Assembly (NCBI GenBank): GCA_021780095.1 | Contig: JAJXZK010000309.1 | Location: forward strand, 1-18,029 | Length of the DNA: 18,029 bases | Direction: 5' to 3' | From: Acidobacteriota bacterium | GTDB taxonomy: Bacteria > Acidobacteriota > Terriglobia > Terriglobales > Acidobacteriaceae | Shown: positions 1 through 7,219 of the stretch, one piece after another | Layout of the letters: the number at the start of each line of letters is the position of its first letter | Numbering within the stretch: the first letter of the stretch is position 1 | The notes under the pieces: model-generated | Database searches by the model: none | The model's input: the letters and a program-made list of their open reading frames with translations, nothing else | Told to the model about the DNA's origin: nothing | Translations under genes and position numbers: made by a program

Positions 1-785
1 CTCACATTGCACTCGCCGTCATCGATCCGGCGCAGTTTGCCGCCATCGCCTTTCGCCAGATGCTGGAAGCCCGAGGCATCACCGTTACTGGATCCGCGAC
101 CGCGCACCATCGTCCCTCCATCGACACCGCGATCTATGAGCAAAGCGTGATGCGACCTCTGGTTCTGCCCCCACCGTCACAATCCAACGCCGTCGCGCAG
201 ATTGCCCCAGCCGTACCGTCCGGCTCGGTCGTGCTGGCGTCGCGCACCTCGGTGCCATTGCTGCAAGACATTACGGTCACCAATAAAGTGAGCCAGAATT
301 TGCACGCGGAAACCTGGCTGCGCCTTCTCGGCCAGCACTTCGGCGAAGACGGCTCCATTGAGGAGGGCGCTCGAGTGGTTCGCGCGCAAATGCTACTCGC
401 CGGCGTGCAGCCGCAGGATTTCTTTTTCTACGATGGCTCCGGCCTTTCGCCGGAAGATCGCATCACTCCCCGCGCTTTGACCACGCTGCTCCGCTATATC
501 GCGGAACAACCATGGGGAGAGGAATTTCGCTCCACCCTCCCGACTGGGGGAATTGATGGAACATTGTCCGATCAATTTCTGCATGGTCCCCTGCACGACA
601 AGGTTTTCGCCAAGACGGGAACGCTGGAAGAAGTGAACGCGCTCAGTGGCTACGTGACCTCGAAGAATGGCAGAACGCTGGTCTTCTCCGTTCTTTGTAA
701 CGGCCACATGCCAGAGGCCAAAGGCATTACCAAAACCATCGATGCCATCGTGACCGCAGCAGCAGAGACCGATTCAGTGCGATGA
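1..785 (+). CDS. dacB: D-alanyl-D-alanine carboxypeptidase/endopeptidase, PBP4 (peptidase S13) family, C-terminal part
   Basis: This is the 3' portion of a penicillin-binding protein 4 gene. The frame is open from base 3, so the start lies outside the window, and about 260 residues are visible. Peptidase S13 enzymes are periplasmic serine hydrolases that trim or cleave peptidoglycan cross-links. Two of the three classical active-site motifs are visible: SxN as SQN (about base 292) and KTG as FAKTGT (about base 607). The family-typical segment DGSGLSPEDRITP precedes the KTG box. The SxxK nucleophile motif must lie upstream of the window. The C-terminus after KTG (LSGYVTSKNGRTLVFSVLCNG) matches the usual end of the family, so the 3' end looks intact. 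The next gene follows after 65 bp. Family assignment is firm; whether it acts as carboxypeptidase or endopeptidase cannot be told. Confidence 0.93.
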   Translation, partial: HIALAVIDPAQFAAIAFRQMLEARGITVTGSATAHHRPSIDTAIYEQSVMRPLVLPPPSQSNAVAQIAPAVPSGSVVLASRTSVPLLQDITVTNKVSQNLHAETWLRLLGQHFGEDGSIEEGARVVRAQMLLAGVQPQDFFFYDGSGLSPEDRITPRALTTLLRYIAEQPWGEEFRSTLPTGGIDGTLSDQFLHGPLHDKVFAKTGTLEEVNALSGYVTSKNGRTLVFSVLCNGHMPEAKGITKTIDAIVTAAAETDSVR

Positions 786-850
786 TAAACAGGAAGTCAG
801 CCAGTTCCCCAACCTGAGCCGAATCGTCGATTTCCTTTTCAGGAGGAAGC

Positions 851-1288
851 ATGTCAGAAACAAAACCGCAGACCTACGCAAATCACGCCCGCCTCGATCC
901 CTGGTACCACTTTTTTTTGGCGCCAATCGCGCTGATTATTGTGATCGCATCGATCGTTCACCTGGTTCGGCATCCACATCTGTGGGGTCTTTTGCATGTC
1001 GTCCTGGCCTTCGCCCTATTCATCCTGGTATTCAAGGTTCGCACTTATCCGCTGAAGGTGCAGGACCGCGTCATTCGGTTGGAGGAGCGGCTGCGCCTGG
1101 CGACGCTGTTGCCGGAACCGCTGCGTTCACGCATCGGCGAATTGGATATCCGCCAGTTAATCGCGTTGCGCTTTGCCTCCGACGCAGAAATACCCGCGCT
1201 GGTGGAGCGTACCTTGAATGAAAAACTCACGCAGAAACAGATCAAGCAGGCCATTCAGAATTGGCGCGCCGACAATTTCCGCGTCTGA
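851..1288 (+). CDS. DUF6526 family membrane protein
   Basis: A 145-residue protein of unknown function. The opening PQTYANHARLDPWYHF, two adjacent membrane segments (about residues 18-39 and 44-65), then a soluble helical tail, is the pattern I know as DUF6526. The tail is rich in charged residues (VQDRVIRLEERLRLATLL, then a Lys/Gln-rich end) and probably forms cytoplasmic helices, possibly coiled. The start is well fixed: ATG at 851 has a near-perfect Shine-Dalgarno, AGGAGG, four bases upstream. It lies between a PBP4 gene and a cytochrome c lipoprotein gene, all on the plus strand with gaps of 65-70 bp, so they may be cotranscribed. That order says nothing firm about function. The family name rests on recall of its N-terminal signature. 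Confidence 0.85.
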   Translation: MSETKPQTYANHARLDPWYHFFLAPIALIIVIASIVHLVRHPHLWGLLHVVLAFALFILVFKVRTYPLKVQDRVIRLEERLRLATLLPEPLRSRIGELDIRQLIALRFASDAEIPALVERTLNEKLTQKQIKQAIQNWRADNFRV

Positions 1289-1345
1289 AGCGCGAGCGAG
1301 TAAAAAGGACACAAATTAAGCCAAGGGAAATCCAGGCTTTTTTAC

Positions 1346-1354
1346 AAGGAGGAG
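1346..1354 (+). promoter_or_regulatory. Strong ribosome binding site fixing a TTG start
   Basis: AAGGAGGAG ends three bases before a TTG codon at 1358. No ATG or GTG in the frame gives a sensible signal peptide, while the TTG gives a short basic N-terminus followed directly by the hydrophobic lipoprotein signal. The site therefore decides the start of the cytochrome c gene. Confidence 0.8.
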
Positions 1355-1357
1355 ACG

Positions 1358-1717
1358 TTGAAGCCAGCGATCCGGGTATTCGCAACGGTGGGAGTTGCAG
1401 GCGCAATCCTGCTGGCCGGTTGTCATCGCCTGCCGCCGTCGAAACCCTTGAACGAACTGACGTCCACGGAGATGCGCGGCTACACCGTCTTTCAGCAGCA
1501 GTGTGCTCAATGCCATCAAGCCAACAGCGAGCAACCGCTGCATGGCCCCGGACTGCAGGGAATCTTCAAGAAGCCCTACCTTCCCAGCGGCGCCCCGGCG
1601 AATGATGATCGTGTTCGTGCTGCTGTCGCCGAAGGCCGCAACATGATGCCAGCCTACGGCAACGTTCTAAACGATCAACAGATGAACGACCTGCTGGCCT
1701 ATCTGCATACTCTCTAA
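1358..1717 (+). CDS. Class I cytochrome c, predicted lipoprotein
   Basis: A 119-residue small monohaem cytochrome c. Residues 1-22 form a lipoprotein signal peptide (basic MKPAIR, hydrophobic core, lipobox LLAGC with Cys22 as the lipidated residue), so the protein should be membrane-anchored outside the cytoplasm. The haem-binding motif CxxCH is CAQCH at residues 49-53 and the likely distal ligand is Met97 in MMPAYG. The C-terminal helix NDQQMNDLLAYLHTL is typical of class I cytochromes c. It is the size of a single-domain electron carrier; the redox partner is not in the window. Translation starts at TTG behind a strong Shine-Dalgarno. Just downstream lies the tail of a second, related cytochrome c in another frame, so this locus once probably held two copies. 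Confidence 0.92.
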   Translation: MKPAIRVFATVGVAGAILLAGCHRLPPSKPLNELTSTEMRGYTVFQQQCAQCHQANSEQPLHGPGLQGIFKKPYLPSGAPANDDRVRAAVAEGRNMMPAYGNVLNDQQMNDLLAYLHTL

Positions 1718-1796
1718 AATTGGTGAAGCGAAACCTCCCGGCTACACTAAGGACAACGCAATTTGCGATCTGTTGGCCTATTTCCACACCGTATGA
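1716..1796 (+). pseudogene. C-terminal relic of a second cytochrome c gene
   Basis: Reading from base 1716 in the frame shifted by one from the intact cytochrome c, the sequence encodes about 26 residues ending GYTKDNAICDLLAYFHTV and a TGA at 1794-1796. This matches the end of the intact neighbour (NDLLAYLHTL). Over the last 27 coding bases I count 19 identities, and most differences are at third positions, as expected of two genes that diverged while coding. No CxxCH motif or start precedes it in frame, so only the last helix survives. Its TGA overlaps the next gene's ATG as ATGA, which suggests the lost gene was translationally coupled to it. The likely origin is a deletion removing most of a tandem paralogue. 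A sequence or assembly error is less likely, since the upstream gene is complete. Confidence 0.65.
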
Positions 1797-2176
1797 GCGA
1801 GCCCGAACAGAAACCCAGTCCCACCAAGCTCCAAGACAGCGCCGCCCGATTTCCGGGAGTGGCCGCGATCGCTTTGTGGATGCTGTTGGAGTCGCTGATC
1901 GGAGTGTTCGGGGTGCTGACCCATCACTTTGCGAGCCATGGCGCGCGCATCGCGGTGCTGGTTGTGGCCACTCTTCTTGCGCTGGCCAGTCTTGGCCTGC
2001 TGCGGATGCGCCGCTGGGGTTGGGCGCTCGCCTTGGCCGCCGCGTTTCTCACCAGCAGCTATGGCATCTACATCATTCTGCGTTTCCATCAAAACAATTA
2101 CTGGGTAATGACGCTGGCAAATTTCGTCTTCTTCTTCTACCTGGTGCGTCCAGAGATCCTTCGCCGTCTGAAATAA
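1793..2176 (+). CDS. Four-helix membrane protein of unknown function
   Basis: I do not recognise this family. From ATG 1793 the protein has 127 residues: a polar N-terminus of about 20 residues rich in Pro, Lys and Glu, then four predicted membrane segments at about 22-44, 52-70, 75-97 and 103-118. It ends in a positively charged tail (RPEILRRLK), suggesting a cytoplasmic C-terminus. A longer TTG start at 1763 is possible, but it would run through the cytochrome c relic. ATG 1793 sits in an ATGA overlap with the relic's stop codon, the usual arrangement for coupled genes, so I prefer it. The gene ends 21 bp from the convergent dienelactone hydrolase gene. The context suggests a link to envelope or electron-transfer functions, but this is weak inference. 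Confidence 0.75.
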   Translation: MSEPEQKPSPTKLQDSAARFPGVAAIALWMLLESLIGVFGVLTHHFASHGARIAVLVVATLLALASLGLLRMRRWGWALALAAAFLTSSYGIYIILRFHQNNYWVMTLANFVFFFYLVRPEILRRLK

Positions 2177-2197
2177 ATCTGACGCAACCAACAACGC

Positions 2198-2980
2198 TCA
2201 CTTCAAATACTTCGCGAAGAAGGCAAACATGCGGTTGTCCGCGTCGGTAGTATCTTCCGGTCGATAGCCTGCCTTGTTGTTGGGATTTTGAAAGGCATGC
2301 CCCGCGTCCGCATACTCTTTCACGTCCACGGGATGGCCAATCGCCTTCATCGCGGCGGCAAAATCTGCAACATCCTTCGGCGTGATGCCGCGATCCTGCG
2401 CTCCAAAGTTCCCCAAAATGGCCGCGCGAATTTTCTTCAATTGCGCCGGATCGGTTTCCAGCGCGCCATAGTTGATGGCCACCGCACGCAGCGACGGTTC
2501 CGCAATCGCTAGTTGCATGGCGAAACTTCCACCCATGCACCAGCCCGCCGCGCCAATTCGGTTCACCTTCACATATTTCAGCGTCTTCAGATATGCCACG
2601 CCGGAGCGAAGATACGCGACTCCGCGATCCTGCGGCAACGCCCGCATCAACTCATGCGCCATCTCGGGATCGGTCGCGACCTGGCCTCGATACAGGTCAA
2701 CGGCCAGCGTCACGTAGCCGTGCTCGGCAAACATCTGCGCCTGCTGTTTCACCCAGTCATTCAGTCCCCACCACTCGTGGATAACGACGATCGCAGGAAA
2801 GGGTCCAGCCCCCTGTGGGCGATACAAAACGCCGTGCACCGTTTCCGTGCCGCTCGGAAAGCTGACGTTTTCCGGGCCGATGACATTGGCGGCTGGTTTC
2901 GATTGCGCGGTTGCCGAAACCACGCAACCCAGCGAAACAAGCACGGAGAGAATCAACAAACAGCGTGAAAGCGTCTTCAT
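2198..2980 (-). CDS. Exported dienelactone hydrolase family protein
   Basis: An alpha/beta hydrolase of the dienelactone hydrolase type, 260 residues from ATG 2980. A longer ORF begins at 3067, but ATG 2980 gives a clean signal peptide (MKTLSRCLLILSVLVSLG, probable cleavage after ATA near residue 26) and has AAGGA nine bases upstream. The catalytic triad is visible: Cys148 in GWCMGG, the Cys nucleophile characteristic of this family, Asp196 in GAQDRG, and His228 in DAGHAF. The HEWWGLN segment at 68-74 matches the family's oxyanion region. Family members hydrolyse lactones and esters; a true dienelactone substrate is unlikely for a secreted protein outside a chlorocatechol cluster. It lies downstream of fabG on the same strand with a 128-bp gap, so it may have its own promoter. 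Confidence 0.9.
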   Translation of the reverse strand: MKTLSRCLLILSVLVSLGCVVSATAQSKPAANVIGPENVSFPSGTETVHGVLYRPQGAGPFPAIVVIHEWWGLNDWVKQQAQMFAEHGYVTLAVDLYRGQVATDPEMAHELMRALPQDRGVAYLRSGVAYLKTLKYVKVNRIGAAGWCMGGSFAMQLAIAEPSLRAVAINYGALETDPAQLKKIRAAILGNFGAQDRGITPKDVADFAAAMKAIGHPVDVKEYADAGHAFQNPNNKAGYRPEDTTDADNRMFAFFAKYLK

Positions 2981-3108
2981 TCTGACACATCCTTGCTGGC
3001 AAAGTGGCGCTGCGGAAGGCGAAGGGGTACACAGGATGCCTCCACACAACAACGATACGCTGCCCATACGCGCTCGACATCAAGGCTTCTTGGTTCCAGC
3101 CCGATCGG

Positions 3109-3855
3109 CTAACCCATGTGCATCCCGCCGTTGACGTCGAGCACATGGCCCGTAATATAGCTGGCCTGGTCAGAGGCAAGAAACACCACAGCACCGGCCA
3201 CATCCTCCGGCGTGCCCGCGCGATCCAGTGGGATCTGCGTCAGCATGGCGCTGCGCTGTTGGTCATTCAGCACATCCGTCATCGGCGTCGAAATATACCC
3301 GGGCGCAACAGCATTCACGGTGATATTCCGCGACGCGAGCTCGCGCGCCAGGGACATGGTCAGGCCAATCAATCCAGCTTTGCTGGCGGCATAATTCGCC
3401 TGCCCCGCCTGTCCAGTTTCTCCCACCACGCTGCTGATATTGATGATGCGACCCCAGCGCGCCTTCAACATGCTGGAGGAGACGGCCTGGGTCAGCAGAA
3501 ACGCGCCCGTCAGGTTGGTTTGCAGCACCGCATTCCAATCCGACAGCTTCATCCGCAGCATCAAGCTGTCGCGCGTGATGCCGCCATTGTTCACTAGAAT
3601 CTCTATTTTCCCGTACTGTGCCACCACCGCTTTGGTGGCCGCCTTAATGGAGTCTTCGCTGGCCAGGTCCATTTCAAACGGCATGGCTTTTCCGCCAGCC
3701 GCCTCAATTTCCGCCGCAACTTCACCCAGTTTTGTCGCGTTGCGCGCCGCCAGCGCCACTTGTGCTCCTGCCTTGGCGAGGGCTACGGCGCAGGCCCGAC
3801 CGATACCCTGGCTTGCGCCGGTGATCATGGCCACCCGGCCATGCAATGAAATCAT
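3109..3855 (-). CDS. fabG: 3-oxoacyl-ACP reductase-like short-chain dehydrogenase
   Basis: A 248-residue classical SDR closely resembling FabG, which reduces 3-oxoacyl-ACP with NADPH in fatty acid elongation. Visible motifs: cofactor loop TGASQGIG (12-19), the catalytic tetrad Asn114, Ser142, Tyr155 and Lys159 (YAASK), and the FabG-style PGYISTPMTDVL and VNGGMHMG C-terminus. ITRDSLMLRM after the fourth strand is also typical of FabG. One oddity is NNGG (89-92) where most SDRs have NNAG. ATG 3855 has AGGAG eight bases upstream. The gene is not in a fab cluster here: it sits between a DUF2071 gene and an exported hydrolase, so it could be a second FabG or an SDR with another substrate. Confidence 0.9.
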   Translation of the reverse strand: MISLHGRVAMITGASQGIGRACAVALAKAGAQVALAARNATKLGEVAAEIEAAGGKAMPFEMDLASEDSIKAATKAVVAQYGKIEILVNNGGITRDSLMLRMKLSDWNAVLQTNLTGAFLLTQAVSSSMLKARWGRIINISSVVGETGQAGQANYAASKAGLIGLTMSLARELASRNITVNAVAPGYISTPMTDVLNDQQRSAMLTQIPLDRAGTPEDVAGAVVFLASDQASYITGHVLDVNGGMHMG

Positions 3856-3896
3856 GCAGTCATCTCCTGAATTTCAATTTGGCAACCCTCGAGAAA

Positions 3897-3902
3897 ATTA
3901 TA
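3897..3902 (-). promoter_or_regulatory. Consensus -10 box for fabG
   Basis: On the minus strand the sequence is TATAAT, a perfect -10 hexamer, about 41 bases upstream of the fabG start. The hexamer 17 bases further upstream (ATCATT) is a poor -35. Transcription would start near 3890, leaving a leader of about 35 bases that includes the AGGAG ribosome site. Confidence 0.5.
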
Positions 3903-3955
3903 GAAGTAAGCGAACGGGGAATGATTGTGTTGCGCGCACCGATAAGCCTACGCTC

Positions 3956-4723
3956 TTACGCCATGGCCAGCACGGGTGCTAGTTGCCAAATGTACACTCG
4001 CTGCTCGCGAGCGAAATGCAGCACCGGCGGAATGTCGGGCAGGCGAATCCCATGCGCCTGGGGCAGATCGTTTACTTCAATTTCGGCTTCCGCAGCTTCC
4101 AGTGGCCAGGGCGCGTGATGGATGTTGCCTTGCAGGAGTCGCCCCGACCGATCATGGGTAAAGAGGCAATAGCGCTCGGTCAGAAAATACTCGATCGTGT
4201 CGCGGGCGCTTCGACCGCCGGTCTGCGGACCCATGCCGCGATACGTCGCCCGAAAATTGACCGGCTTCTGGCTTAGCAGGCGAGCACTTTCATAATGCAG
4301 CCAACCATTCGGCCGCTCCTCGACATGCATTTTCGCCCAGTAATACGGCAGATGAAACCACAACCGTGCCGCCATCACCGCCGCTGGATTGGCCGCGTCC
4401 AGCGAAAAGAAAAACACTCCCGGAGTTCCGCTACGCTCCTCGCGTACATAGGTGCGTAGATTTAGTTCGGCAAAGCGGCGAGCGCCGGGCACGCTGCCCA
4501 GCCCGCGAAATCGAATCCGATCCATCGCAAACGGCACAATTCCTACCCAGCCGGTTCCGGCAAAGCCGTCGACGACCAATCCGCGCGGCAAAAGCGGCGC
4601 GATTTCCTCCGCGGCAATCGGCCAATGCGCAAACAGCAGGCTATGCCAGCGCTGGCTCATCACCCAGGGCCGTTCCGGCATTGCCCACGGCCGCTCCGTC
4701 GCAAGTGTCAGTACGTCGCCCAT
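3956..4723 (-). CDS. DUF2071 (YqjF-like) family protein
   Basis: From ATG 4723 the protein has 255 residues. I recognise DUF2071/YqjF from the opening RPWVMSQRWHSLLFAHWP and the segments GWVGIVPFAMDRIR, PGARRFAELNLRTYV, GVFFFSLDA and the C-terminal LHFAREQRVYIW. The family is soluble and has no established enzymatic role. The start is uncertain: GTG codons at 4783, 4780 and 4777 extend the frame by up to 20 residues, and neither choice has a clear ribosome site. I prefer the ATG because it lies closer to the conserved domain. Just before the domain the motif RPWxM is doubled (RPWAMPE then RPWVMSQ), apparently from a 21-bp duplication. The gene is divergent from the ThyX-like gene. Confidence 0.85.
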   Translation of the reverse strand: MGDVLTLATERPWAMPERPWVMSQRWHSLLFAHWPIAAEEIAPLLPRGLVVDGFAGTGWVGIVPFAMDRIRFRGLGSVPGARRFAELNLRTYVREERSGTPGVFFFSLDAANPAAVMAARLWFHLPYYWAKMHVEERPNGWLHYESARLLSQKPVNFRATYRGMGPQTGGRSARDTIEYFLTERYCLFTHDRSGRLLQGNIHHAPWPLEAAEAEIEVNDLPQAHGIRLPDIPPVLHFAREQRVYIWQLAPVLAMA

Positions 4724-4916
4724 CGCTTCAGTCACCGGCTTGTAGTGTTTCGACGTTGGATGCGAGTCGAAATCCACCACCACCGCATACTACCCGCTTT
4801 TACAGTTCGCCTAACTCCAAAAGCCTCGGATCGCCTCTTTTATGACACGCCCGGATGGGCCTGCGATACTCTGAAAGTCGACTTCCTTGATTGAAACAGA
4901 TTGGACCCAGAAAGCC

Positions 4917-6506
4917 ATGCCTCCCGAAGATACACGCCCCGCTTCCCCTGACGCTGATGTGACTGAGGTCTACGCCATCCACGGCGCAGATCCAGAGGTT
5001 CTGGCGTACGCGATGGCAAAATATTCCCGTTCCGCGCTCTCCATGAAGCAGTCGCTGCGAGAATTGAACGCCCAGCGTGCCGAACAGTTCCTGAACACAT
5101 TCTATTTCCAGTATGGGCACCGCTCGATCGCGGATTTGGCGCACATTGCCTTCGCCGTGGAACGTTTGTCGCTGTTGGCGGCCATTGTGCTGGTCGATGA
5201 GCAGCGCTGGGATGGGCAGGAACGCTCCACTCGCTATCAGGATTTCAAGAAAAGCGGCTGGTATCTGCCGGCGTTCGGATCCGATGCCGAGGCGCGGCAG
5301 TTCTATACGCAACAAATCGAAATGCTATTCGCCAGCTACGAGGAAATCTCCCGTGGTGCTGTGGAATTGCTGCGCACCCAGGTCAACAAGCCCGAAGAAA
5401 TGAAGCAGGAAGCCTACGACCGCACTTTACGCGCTCGCGCATTCGATGGTGCGCGGTATCTGTTGCCGCTAGCCGCGAACACCTCGCTGGGAGAGATCGT
5501 GAACGCGCGCACCCTGGAGACACAGGTCTCTCGACTGCTGTCGCAACCCCATGCGGAAGTCCGCCGGCTGGGAGAAAAACTGCGCGAAGCGGCTGCATCG
5601 CCGTGCTGGAATGTGCAACGCGCGGCGCTGGAAGACTTGCAGCGTGACATCGCCGCCACCGATCCGGTGCTGGGCGAACGAGCTGCCGCGTTGCTGTTGC
5701 GCGAGGTCGCCGTCGCTCCCACGCTGGTGAAGTATGCCGCTCCAGTCGAATACATCCAGAAATCGCGCAACGAACTGGAGCACGCAGCGGTGGAGTTGAT
5801 GGAGTCCGCGCCTATCCAGCCTTCGCCGCTGGTCGACCTGGTCGAGGCGGACGGTACCAACGCGACGTCAGAACGCGAGTCGATTGAGATTGAAATCGTC
5901 ACAACCCTGCTCTACGGGGCATGCCATTATCCCTACCGCCAGATCCGCGACCACGTTTGCGCTCTGGATGCGCCGCGTCGCGATGAGTTGCTGCTGCTGG
6001 GTACCCGGCATCGCGGGCGGCATGATGAGCTGTCGCGCGCATTTTCTTCCGGCTACCAATTGCAGTTCGACATCCTGATGGATATCGGCGGTTTTCGCGA
6101 CATGCATCGCCATCGCCGCTGCGTGCAAACCTTGCAGAGCTTCACCAGCCTGCACGGCTTCGACGTTCCCGAATTGATCGCCGCCTCCGAACTGCGGCAG
6201 CCCTATGAACATGCAGTTCGCGAGGCCCACAGCGCCTTCGAGACTCTGTCGCGGGCCAACATTCCAGAGGCGAAGGAGACCGCTCAATATGTTCTGCCGC
6301 TGGGAACACGATGCCGGTCGCTGTTTAAGATGGACTTCGCGGAGGCGCTCTACATTGCCGAACTACGCAGCGCGCCGCAGGGTCACATCTCCTACCGCCG
6401 CGTTGCCTGGGAGATGTATGAAGCCATCGCCAAACGCCATCCCGTCCTGGCAAAGAATTTCCGCATTACCGACGTGAACGTGCCCATCGATCCACTGCAG
6501 CGATAA
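4917..6506 (+). CDS. Double-domain FAD-dependent thymidylate synthase (ThyX)-like protein
   Basis: A 529-residue protein from ATG 4917 (a TTG at 4887 would add ten residues; neither has a clear ribosome site). It carries two ThyX-like halves, whereas canonical ThyX is a single domain of about 220-250 residues acting as a homotetramer in dTMP synthesis. Half one shows GHRSI (67-71), a ThyX-motif remnant DEQRWDGQERSTRYQDF (94-110) and the typical LPLAANTSLGEIVNARTLETQVSR. Half two shows RDMHRHRR (394-401), then AQYVLPLG and RSAPQGHISYR. Canonical ThyX has RHRxxSxxxxSxR in one chain. Here half one keeps the S-x-R end but not RHR, and half two keeps RHR but not the S-x-R end. Long ThyX-annotated proteins of this kind occur in several phyla, to my recollection. 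Catalytic activity is uncertain. Confidence 0.85.
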   Translation: MPPEDTRPASPDADVTEVYAIHGADPEVLAYAMAKYSRSALSMKQSLRELNAQRAEQFLNTFYFQYGHRSIADLAHIAFAVERLSLLAAIVLVDEQRWDGQERSTRYQDFKKSGWYLPAFGSDAEARQFYTQQIEMLFASYEEISRGAVELLRTQVNKPEEMKQEAYDRTLRARAFDGARYLLPLAANTSLGEIVNARTLETQVSRLLSQPHAEVRRLGEKLREAAASPCWNVQRAALEDLQRDIAATDPVLGERAAALLLREVAVAPTLVKYAAPVEYIQKSRNELEHAAVELMESAPIQPSPLVDLVEADGTNATSERESIEIEIVTTLLYGACHYPYRQIRDHVCALDAPRRDELLLLGTRHRGRHDELSRAFSSGYQLQFDILMDIGGFRDMHRHRRCVQTLQSFTSLHGFDVPELIAASELRQPYEHAVREAHSAFETLSRANIPEAKETAQYVLPLGTRCRSLFKMDFAEALYIAELRSAPQGHISYRRVAWEMYEAIAKRHPVLAKNFRITDVNVPIDPLQR

Positions 6507-6572
6507 GCCCGCGAGCCAAATCAAGTTTCTGAAATACGGAATTTCTTCCGACGAAGGCAGTAAATAAGAATT

Positions 6573-6980
6573 TTATTTGCTGGGCAGGAAAATGATTTCC
6601 GCTCGATTCGCCGCAGGTTTCAGCTCGTAGTCTGCCGTTACAAAGGTGCAGGGCACGTTTTCAGCAAGTTCGATTCCCAATGCGTCTGCATACGGGATTT
6701 TCAAGTCCGCTTTTAGTATGGCGGCTCGAACCGCACGCTCATGCGTCACCGGGATCTTTTGCATCCCTACACTGGACAGGCGGGAAAGAACTCGGTCGAG
6801 TTCCCTACGTCCGTCGCGTCGATATAGAATCCCTGCCATCTCTCCCCAATGCAGCGCGCAGACGATGACGGCGCAATCGCCTTCCACATGGCGGTTCAGG
6901 ATTTCGCTCACCTTCAGTGACCCGGCTTCATCGTCGAGGAACCGCAGCAACGCGCTCGCATCCAGGGCATACGTCACCAT
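6573..6980 (-). CDS. vapC: PIN-domain ribonuclease toxin, VapC family
   Basis: A 135-residue PIN-domain protein. The four acidic residues expected of the metal-dependent RNase site are visible: Asp7 in LDASALL, Glu47 in WGEM, Asp99 in PYADALGIELA and Asp117 in TADYEL, so the toxin looks intact. VapC proteins cleave specific RNAs, often tRNA or rRNA loops, and are held inactive by the cognate VapB. The ATG at 6980 overlaps the end of vapB by seven bases (ATGGTGA), as expected of a translationally coupled pair with antitoxin first. The gene converges on the ThyX-like gene with 66 bp between. The RNA target cannot be inferred from sequence. Confidence 0.92.
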   Translation of the reverse strand: MVTYALDASALLRFLDDEAGSLKVSEILNRHVEGDCAVIVCALHWGEMAGILYRRDGRRELDRVLSRLSSVGMQKIPVTHERAVRAAILKADLKIPYADALGIELAENVPCTFVTADYELKPAANRAEIIFLPSK

Positions 6981-7219
6981 GTGGAACGCTTGTCCTCATC
7001 GCGCCGCTGTTTCGCCAGCATGTCGCTTCCGGATGCGCGACCGGAGGTGATCCCGCGCAACTCGTCGACCAACGGCCGGTTCACCGGGCGCAGGATGATC
7101 TGATTCCGCTCTCGCAGAACGGCAAATCGCATACCCGGCTTGATCTGTAGCGCGGTTCGGATTTTCGCGGGAATGACCAGCTGTCCTTTTGTGCTGACAG
7201 TGACGGTAGATTCTTCCAT
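6974..7219 (-). CDS. vapB: AbrB/MazE-type antitoxin, VapB family
   Basis: An 81-residue antitoxin. Residues 5-48 form a swapped-hairpin AbrB DNA-binding domain (VTVSTKGQLVIPAKIRTAL, then KPGMRFAVL and IILRP), as in VapB, MazE and SpoVT-like proteins. The charged C-terminal tail from about residue 52 (VDELRG ... SDMLAKQRRDEDKRSTW) would be the toxin-neutralising segment. VapB proteins bind their own promoter, usually together with VapC. There is no Shine-Dalgarno before the ATG. Instead, a good -10 box lies so close that transcription should start at or next to the ATG, predicting a leaderless message. Confidence 0.92.
   Translation of the reverse strand: MEESTVTVSTKGQLVIPAKIRTALQIKPGMRFAVLRERNQIILRPVNRPLVDELRGITSGRASGSDMLAKQRRDEDKRSTW

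Noticed and set aside
2981..3067. Longer start for the dienelactone hydrolase
   Set aside because: The extra 29 residues would bury the signal peptide; ATG 2980 has a ribosome site and gives a normal export signal.
3919..3932. AATGATTGTGTTG shared with the manA gene near 11624
   Set aside because: A single 13-base match, one copy inside a coding region, with no flanking similarity; it is most likely chance.
6562..6578. AAATAA-N5-TTATTT between the ThyX-like gene and vapC as a bidirectional terminator
   Set aside because: It is an A/T-only six-base stem overlapping the vapC stop; it is too weak to call.
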